This document shows positions 59,931-64,000 of a stretch of 64,000 nt of DNA, one piece after another; the first letter of the stretch is position 1; each line of letters opens with the position of its first letter. A model generated the notes under the pieces. That model searched no databases and was not told the DNA's origin. It saw only the letters and a list, made by a program, of their open reading frames with translations. Both the position numbers and the translations under genes were made by a program. Location of the stretch: contig NZ_JBQKUP010000034.1 in assembly GCF_052156535.1 (NCBI RefSeq), forward strand, positions 62,001-126,000, in the 5' to 3' direction. The stretch comes from Nitrospira_E sp052156535. Its GTDB lineage: Bacteria > Nitrospirota > Nitrospiria > Nitrospirales > UBA8639.

Positions 59931-60218
59931 TTAAGGGAAGGAACAGTTACTTAGTTTTTTAGCTAATTTTTGTTGGGGTACCCGGACTCCCCGAGTATTG
60001 GGGTTTGCCCGCCTCACAAGGTCATCGGAACTATCGAGGGAAATAATGGGTTCGAGCTTATGATGCAAGTACATGAGCGCCCTGTAGGGGTCCACACCAA
60101 TTTGCCAACCAAGATCCTGGTCATGTTTAAGTTCTTGAATATAGGCAATGGCTGATGCACTGCTAAACGTCTGTCGTTCCCCAGTCTGCGTCGATTGCCT
60201 GACTTGTAAAAAAGACAT
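59931..60218 (-). CDS. Unassigned 95-residue protein in the ATP-grasp operon
   Basis: A 95-residue polar protein (start MSFLQVRQSTQTGERQTFSS, then AIAYIQELKHDQDLGWQIGV and a basic C-terminus ending KKLSNCSFP). No family recognised, no signal peptide, one Cys at position 92. The start has a good ribosome site (AAAGGAGTGG). It follows the 664-residue gene by 34 bases, so it is probably the next gene in that operon. It could be a small partner or a substrate peptide; nothing in the sequence decides. Confidence 0.65.
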   Translation of the reverse strand: MSFLQVRQSTQTGERQTFSSASAIAYIQELKHDQDLGWQIGVDPYRALMYLHHKLEPIISLDSSDDLVRRANPNTRGVRVPQQKLAKKLSNCSFP

Positions 60219-60252
60219 GTTCCACTCCTTTCAATCTTAACAGCCCAAAGGC

Positions 60253-62247
60253 TTACAACCAGGTGAAGGCCTGTCCCCATCCTTCCTTCGCATGTGCGGT
60301 CACCTCGGCGATGATTTCGGCCGGAACAGCTTGGACGTCCCCTACTTCCATCTGATTATAATGAAACGCATAGATATGTGCGGCAAAATGTTCAAAGGGC
60401 AATGACGATTCCCCTGGAATTTCCCAGTGACCGACCACAGACGGCTCAACCCCTCTTCCCCAATTTTGACGGCCCTCGTTGTTGGGATTGAAAAAATAAA
60501 CACGAACCTTTCCTTCTTCGTCCTCGGCCACACGCTGGATGGAGACGGCATGATATCCTAAAAAAACTCCGTGAACATTGGTAATGAGGAGCCCGACAGG
60601 GTTGGGGTATACCAAATCATGACCCCCGTCATACAACGGGTGATGAGTGGCATAAAATAACCGTAAAAAATCTTCGTACCCGGAAACGGTCTGATTAACC
60701 ATCGTAATGGAAGCCAGGCTGGTCGCCACCCATCGACCGTACAAAGCCGGGTTCACCCATTTGTGTGGGTCCTCACCCCGTAAGGCCGCGCGCCTCATCT
60801 TTTCATCGTAAATCCGGTCGAGATGGGGCACCAGAATGCGTGAGACGGGATCGAGCTTCAAATCAAATTTCCCTTCCGCGACTCCTCCGCCAATTTGTCC
60901 TGATAAAATCGGCGCTCCCTCAAACATAAACTCAACGGTGTCATCCCGAGCCGCGCTGGTCAGCAATTGGAGCAAATATCCAGGATCATGGAGACTCCAA
61001 AGGCTCAGGGCTCGAGCACCCTGACAGGTCGGGTTGTTTCCCTGCCCCACTCCCAACGGCTGCCCCAACATGGCGATGGCACCACCCACAATGGCCGCAT
61101 TAGCCGTAATGCCGCTCCCCCGAGGCAACTGTTTCTTGATCACTTGTTGGGCAGTAGGACATAAATCAAGATTAAGCAATTTGGTCAGACCATCAGCGAC
61201 CTCCGGTCGTGCCAGCAGCATCCGCTCCAACATCTGTTGAAATCCATAGATAATCCAACTCGTGGCGGGATGAATCGTCAGGCGCATCAACTCAAAGACC
61301 TTTTCCCGATATTGTTCCATATGGGCCTGGGCGACCTCGGTCAAATCCAAGGCAGTCGCCAGGATTCCGGTTGCCTCATGTTTGAGAACATGCTGAAGGA
61401 ACGCGACATGGTATTCGCTGGACAACCCGGTCAGAGTCAATAATTTTCCAACGACCTTTGCCTCATTTTCTATCTCATGTGGGGTGGCTTTGGCCAAAAG
61501 CCTGCCATAGTTGGTGGGAGAGCCCGCTTTCTTGGCCAGTGGGGTGGGAGGTCCTGTGGCCTTGAGGTACCGGTCGAGTCTGGCGGCCAACTTGGGATCA
61601 GGATCCCCCTTGATGTTTTCTGCCTGCTCGATCATTTTTAGGGTGAGGCTCACATCAATTGGTCGCTGAGCCACTCGCGCATCGATGTCATCAAGAACCT
61701 GTTCCAGCAACCCTTCCGAGGAAATCTCATGCTTAATCATGGCTAATATTCTGTGCGCCCTTGCATAGACCTTCGGACGAAGACGAGACTCCTCGGTCTC
61801 ACTGCCATACAACAAATCAAGATTAAGCCCCATGACTGTCCGTAAAAAGGTTAGGGCTTGCTCCGCAGAAAATTTCGGGTGCGTCGAGTCACCTGCTGCA
61901 ATGGCCAACACCCGAAGCTCACTCAGCATCTCCAAAGACGAATACTGCCCTTCGGCACGGAGTCCCCCGCCCACCAACCCCGGCAGAAGCCGGTCGGGGT
62001 GTTCCCAGGGTCCGGCATGAAAGACCCCAGCGGAGTCAAAGCGATGGGCCTGTCCTCTCACGAATTGCAGTCCTGCGTCGGTTTCAAACAAATCCGTGGC
62101 ACGACGAATGACCTCCGGCTGGTATTTGGCCTTCACAAATGGCGGCGCCTGTTCTAAGGCCTCAAGGGCCTGAAGTAAGGCTTGCTCCTGACGGACGGTG
62201 GCGGCCTGCAATTCAGTCTGAGGGGAGCCCTCGGGGGAATCACTCAT
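60253..62247 (-). CDS. Unassigned 664-residue protein, possible papain-like Cys-His-Asn site
   Basis: From ATG 62247 (which overlaps the end of the ATP-grasp gene by eight bases) it is 664 residues, largely helical in the first 390. The C-terminal third has GITANAAIVGGAIAMLGQPL and VGQGNNPTCQGARALSLW, with Cys408 at the start of a helix. Then come GVFLGYHAVSIQRV with His566 and RVYFFNPNNEG with Asn587. That order and the flanking residues are what papain-fold peptidases and transglutaminase-like amidases show. I recognise no named family, so the catalytic reading is inference. A longer frame from 62376 adds 43 residues that overlap the ligase gene and is not favoured. Confidence 0.7.
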   Translation of the reverse strand: MSDSPEGSPQTELQAATVRQEQALLQALEALEQAPPFVKAKYQPEVIRRATDLFETDAGLQFVRGQAHRFDSAGVFHAGPWEHPDRLLPGLVGGGLRAEGQYSSLEMLSELRVLAIAAGDSTHPKFSAEQALTFLRTVMGLNLDLLYGSETEESRLRPKVYARAHRILAMIKHEISSEGLLEQVLDDIDARVAQRPIDVSLTLKMIEQAENIKGDPDPKLAARLDRYLKATGPPTPLAKKAGSPTNYGRLLAKATPHEIENEAKVVGKLLTLTGLSSEYHVAFLQHVLKHEATGILATALDLTEVAQAHMEQYREKVFELMRLTIHPATSWIIYGFQQMLERMLLARPEVADGLTKLLNLDLCPTAQQVIKKQLPRGSGITANAAIVGGAIAMLGQPLGVGQGNNPTCQGARALSLWSLHDPGYLLQLLTSAARDDTVEFMFEGAPILSGQIGGGVAEGKFDLKLDPVSRILVPHLDRIYDEKMRRAALRGEDPHKWVNPALYGRWVATSLASITMVNQTVSGYEDFLRLFYATHHPLYDGGHDLVYPNPVGLLITNVHGVFLGYHAVSIQRVAEDEEGKVRVYFFNPNNEGRQNWGRGVEPSVVGHWEIPGESSLPFEHFAAHIYAFHYNQMEVGDVQAVPAEIIAEVTAHAKEGWGQAFTWL

Positions 62248-63487
62248 AGAAGTCATACTCCTCATAACGTTGGACGAGCTCACGCAGAGTTTCTGGATCT
62301 TCTCCCGCCAGGAAAACGGTTCCATAATGATTACCGAATCCCACCCGCTCTGCCACTTTGGGGGTGACGGGTTCAAACATGGTATGCCGGTCCAAATACG
62401 GATGGGCTTCCAATTCTTTAGGAAATTGAAGTTGATGGACGCTGGCTTTCCGGGGATACACCATCAAGTTGGCCGCAAATATTTTATGGTCTTTTTCTTT
62501 TGGGAAAAACCGGTCTAATTCTGTTTTGGAGGTATTGGGATCGGAGCATAACAACAGAGCCGCATACGGATTAAACCCATGGGCACGCTGAATGAGTTCG
62601 AAAATATGGCCGCCGGGAACACGGGCCGCCACCTCCCCAAAGTGCAACTCCCCCTCCTGGTCCAAGAAATATTCCGGATGAATCATACCATTTACGATGC
62701 CAAATGCCTTCAAAAGTTTTTCAATCGCCTTACGAATCTTTGTCCGGTGCTTACTGAGCCTCGGTGTTTCCGGCACGATCTGGGAATAGCCCAAATGCAC
62801 GTACTCGGTAATATTCATAAATTCGATTTTCCCCTTATGGATAAAGGCTTCGACCGAAAATTCCTGCCCGGCCAAATGGCTTTCGGCCAGACACGGAAAG
62901 GCATCGTCGGGAAGGGAATTGATGTCTTCCTGGCTTCGAACAAACACATGGCCCACACTGCCCGCCGCCGACAGAGGTTTCAGATGAACCGGTTCGGGCG
63001 CTTCCTCCTGCAAGCGGAGTCTGGCCTCATTGATGTCATCAAAAAACGCGAGAGCTTCCTCCCGAGAGCGAATCTCTTCAAACACCCCGACTCGAATGCC
63101 ATTCATTTGCGCATTGCGCTTCATCATGGCCTTGTCGCGGAACAGCAGTGCCCGTTGGAAAGCACGCGGATCTTTCAGCAGACGAGTGTTGAGGGACCCG
63201 GCCCATTCCACCGTTTCTTCATACAACGGCACCGCATGGCTCACTCCCCGCTCCACCAATTTTTCATAGAGTCGGTCGGAGTTGTGGTTGTGGACATAAA
63301 AGTCCCAGGTCACCACATCAACCCCATCCTCTTTCAATGCGATATCAAAACCCTCCGGAACCACCGCGACGAAGGGAATGTTGTGGTCCTTTGCGGCTTC
63401 CATCGTTTCCAGGCTATAGCCGAGCAGAGCCACCGGCGCCCTCTTTCCTCCCCGGGCTTTTTTGACCACTGGTGCGTTCTTTTCCAT
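62240..63487 (-). CDS. ATP-grasp carboxylate-amine ligase-type enzyme
   Basis: A 415-residue ATP-grasp protein. The pre-ATP-grasp part has VALLGYSLETMEAAKDHNIP and YEETVEWAGSL. The grasp domain has FRDKAMMKRNAQMNGIRVG, HLKPLSAAGSVGHVFVRS, CLAESHLAGQEFSVEAFIHK, and MIHPEYFLDQEGELHFGEVA with ARVPGGH, the metal-binding Glu and Arg/Gly loop. Such enzymes join a carboxylate to an amine with ATP. The substrate is unknown. A strong ribosome site (AAAGGAGG) precedes the ATG. It overlaps the 664-residue gene by eight bases and follows the GNAT gene by 120 bases. Confidence 0.85.
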   Translation of the reverse strand: MEKNAPVVKKARGGKRAPVALLGYSLETMEAAKDHNIPFVAVVPEGFDIALKEDGVDVVTWDFYVHNHNSDRLYEKLVERGVSHAVPLYEETVEWAGSLNTRLLKDPRAFQRALLFRDKAMMKRNAQMNGIRVGVFEEIRSREEALAFFDDINEARLRLQEEAPEPVHLKPLSAAGSVGHVFVRSQEDINSLPDDAFPCLAESHLAGQEFSVEAFIHKGKIEFMNITEYVHLGYSQIVPETPRLSKHRTKIRKAIEKLLKAFGIVNGMIHPEYFLDQEGELHFGEVAARVPGGHIFELIQRAHGFNPYAALLLCSDPNTSKTELDRFFPKEKDHKIFAANLMVYPRKASVHQLQFPKELEAHPYLDRHTMFEPVTPKVAERVGFGNHYGTVFLAGEDPETLRELVQRYEEYDFYE

Positions 63488-63607
63488 GCAGACCTCCTTT
63501 AGTGGGGGACATATCGAATAAACTCCTCCATCCTGTCCCCGCTTACAGACAAATGGAAGAAGAACCCATCAGCAATAAAGAATCGCTTGTTTATGAGGGA
63601 AGGAGTG

Positions 63608-64000
63608 TTAGAACAGATATTGGTACAGTTCAAAACCCTCTTCATAGTAGGGTTTCAACCAACCACCTTGCCAACCTAATACCTGGTCCTTGGTGGTCGC
63701 AATACATTCAAAGCCGAAACGGCGATATGAGCGCGTGGCCCAGTAGGCTTTGGGATGGGCAATTAACACCATGCCGCGTTTTCCCTCGCGCCAAGCCACA
63801 TCACGGACGTGATTAAGTAATTGAGGCCCAAACCCTTTGCCGGTTTGGTGATCATACACATAGATATATCCGATATAAAACATGTCTCCGACTGACTGCG
63901 TGGAAACAATACCGACCGGCGCACCCTCGGACCGTCCAATGTAAAACTGCCGCCGTGAAAACTCTCTCTCTCCCCAGGACTCATCCACCTCATGCTCCGC
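63608..64000 (-). CDS. GNAT-family N-acetyltransferase, 5' end beyond window
   Basis: About 130 codons open to the right edge. It has RSEGAPVGIVSTQS, YIGYIYVYDHQTGKGFGPQL (the acetyl-CoA-binding QTGKGFG), RGMVLIAHPKAYWATRSYRR and FGFECIATTK, which together form the GNAT fold. The frame stays open upstream to base 64000 with no preferred start (GTG at 63988 is possible), so the N-terminus is probably cut. It is on the same strand as the ATP-grasp gene. An acetyl-transfer step in a shared pathway is an inference. Confidence 0.8.
   Translation of the reverse strand, partial: AEHEVDESWGEREFSRRQFYIGRSEGAPVGIVSTQSVGDMFYIGYIYVYDHQTGKGFGPQLLNHVRDVAWREGKRGMVLIAHPKAYWATRSYRRFGFECIATTKDQVLGWQGGWLKPYYEEGFELYQYLF

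Noticed and set aside
1..64000. CRISPR array, rRNA, integrase, transposase or phage genes
   Set aside because: No regularly spaced direct repeats of CRISPR type and no such genes were seen on either strand; the repeats found are dispersed and lack spacers.

Overview
This 64 kb window looks chromosomal. It is mostly dense with housekeeping genes, at a moderately high GC content judged by eye. It contains no rRNA. The mix of genes (a TonB-dependent receptor, surA-like and heptose genes of a Gram-negative envelope, a CbbQ-type ATPase, many small secreted SUMF1- or DUF-type proteins, and short dispersed repeats ending in a TGTTGAAAAA-type motif) is most like a Nitrospirota (Nitrospira-like) bacterium. 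That placement is an impression from family resemblance, not a phylogeny.

Layout. 1-5.1 kb, minus strand: a ribosomally made, post-translationally modified peptide (RiPP) locus of the azol(in)e class. In transcription order it has a SAM methyltransferase, a TonB-dependent receptor, a 114-residue Cys-tailed precursor, an E1-like partner protein with a leader-binding domain, and a YcaO cyclodehydratase cut by the window edge. 5.2-6.9 kb: a decayed stretch with the remnant of a second TonB receptor, an interrupted small frame and a 33-bp palindrome. 6.9-13.8 kb, minus strand: a short-chain dehydrogenase, a pair of TIGR04282/TIGR04283-type glycosyltransferases, a membrane protein, dCTP deaminase, a KamA-type aminomutase, a glutaredoxin-like protein and an ATP-grasp-like protein. 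14-19.4 kb, plus strand: YkgJ, DUF2156, CbbQ-like ATPase, pentapeptide, HAD and secreted proteins. 19.8-26 kb, minus strand: radical SAM with UbiE, DsrE, PSP1, MBL-fold and VOC proteins. 26.4-34.7 kb: SUMF1 and HemD, followed by an accessory region with two frameshifted genes, a PD-(D/Q)xK-like protein, a DUF2914 protein and a 30-residue Lys/Ala/Pro protein with a good terminator.

34.9-46.5 kb, plus strand: gpsA-larB, then (after a small AT-rich insertion on the other strand) larC-pdxA-rsmB-rpe-pheS-pheT. The two Phe-tRNA synthetase subunits are of the archaeal/eukaryotic type. They run head-on into the bacterial thrS-infC-rpmI-rplT operon, where bacterial pheST usually sits. A tRNA-Val(GAC) lies just upstream of thrS. 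49.9-57.2 kb: Fis-like regulator, DASS-type transporter, heptose-1-P adenylyltransferase, mfd and a surA-like chaperone. 57.3-64 kb, minus strand: argG, a DAACS symporter, and an unassigned operon of a GNAT acetyltransferase (cut by the edge), an ATP-grasp ligase, a 664-residue protein with a possible Cys-His-Asn triad and a 95-residue protein.

The best candidates for undescribed biology are the RiPP locus at the left edge and the ATP-grasp/GNAT operon at the right edge. The acquired PheRS is the clearest evolutionary oddity. At least four copies of one short repeat family, and two of another, mark the accessory junctions.
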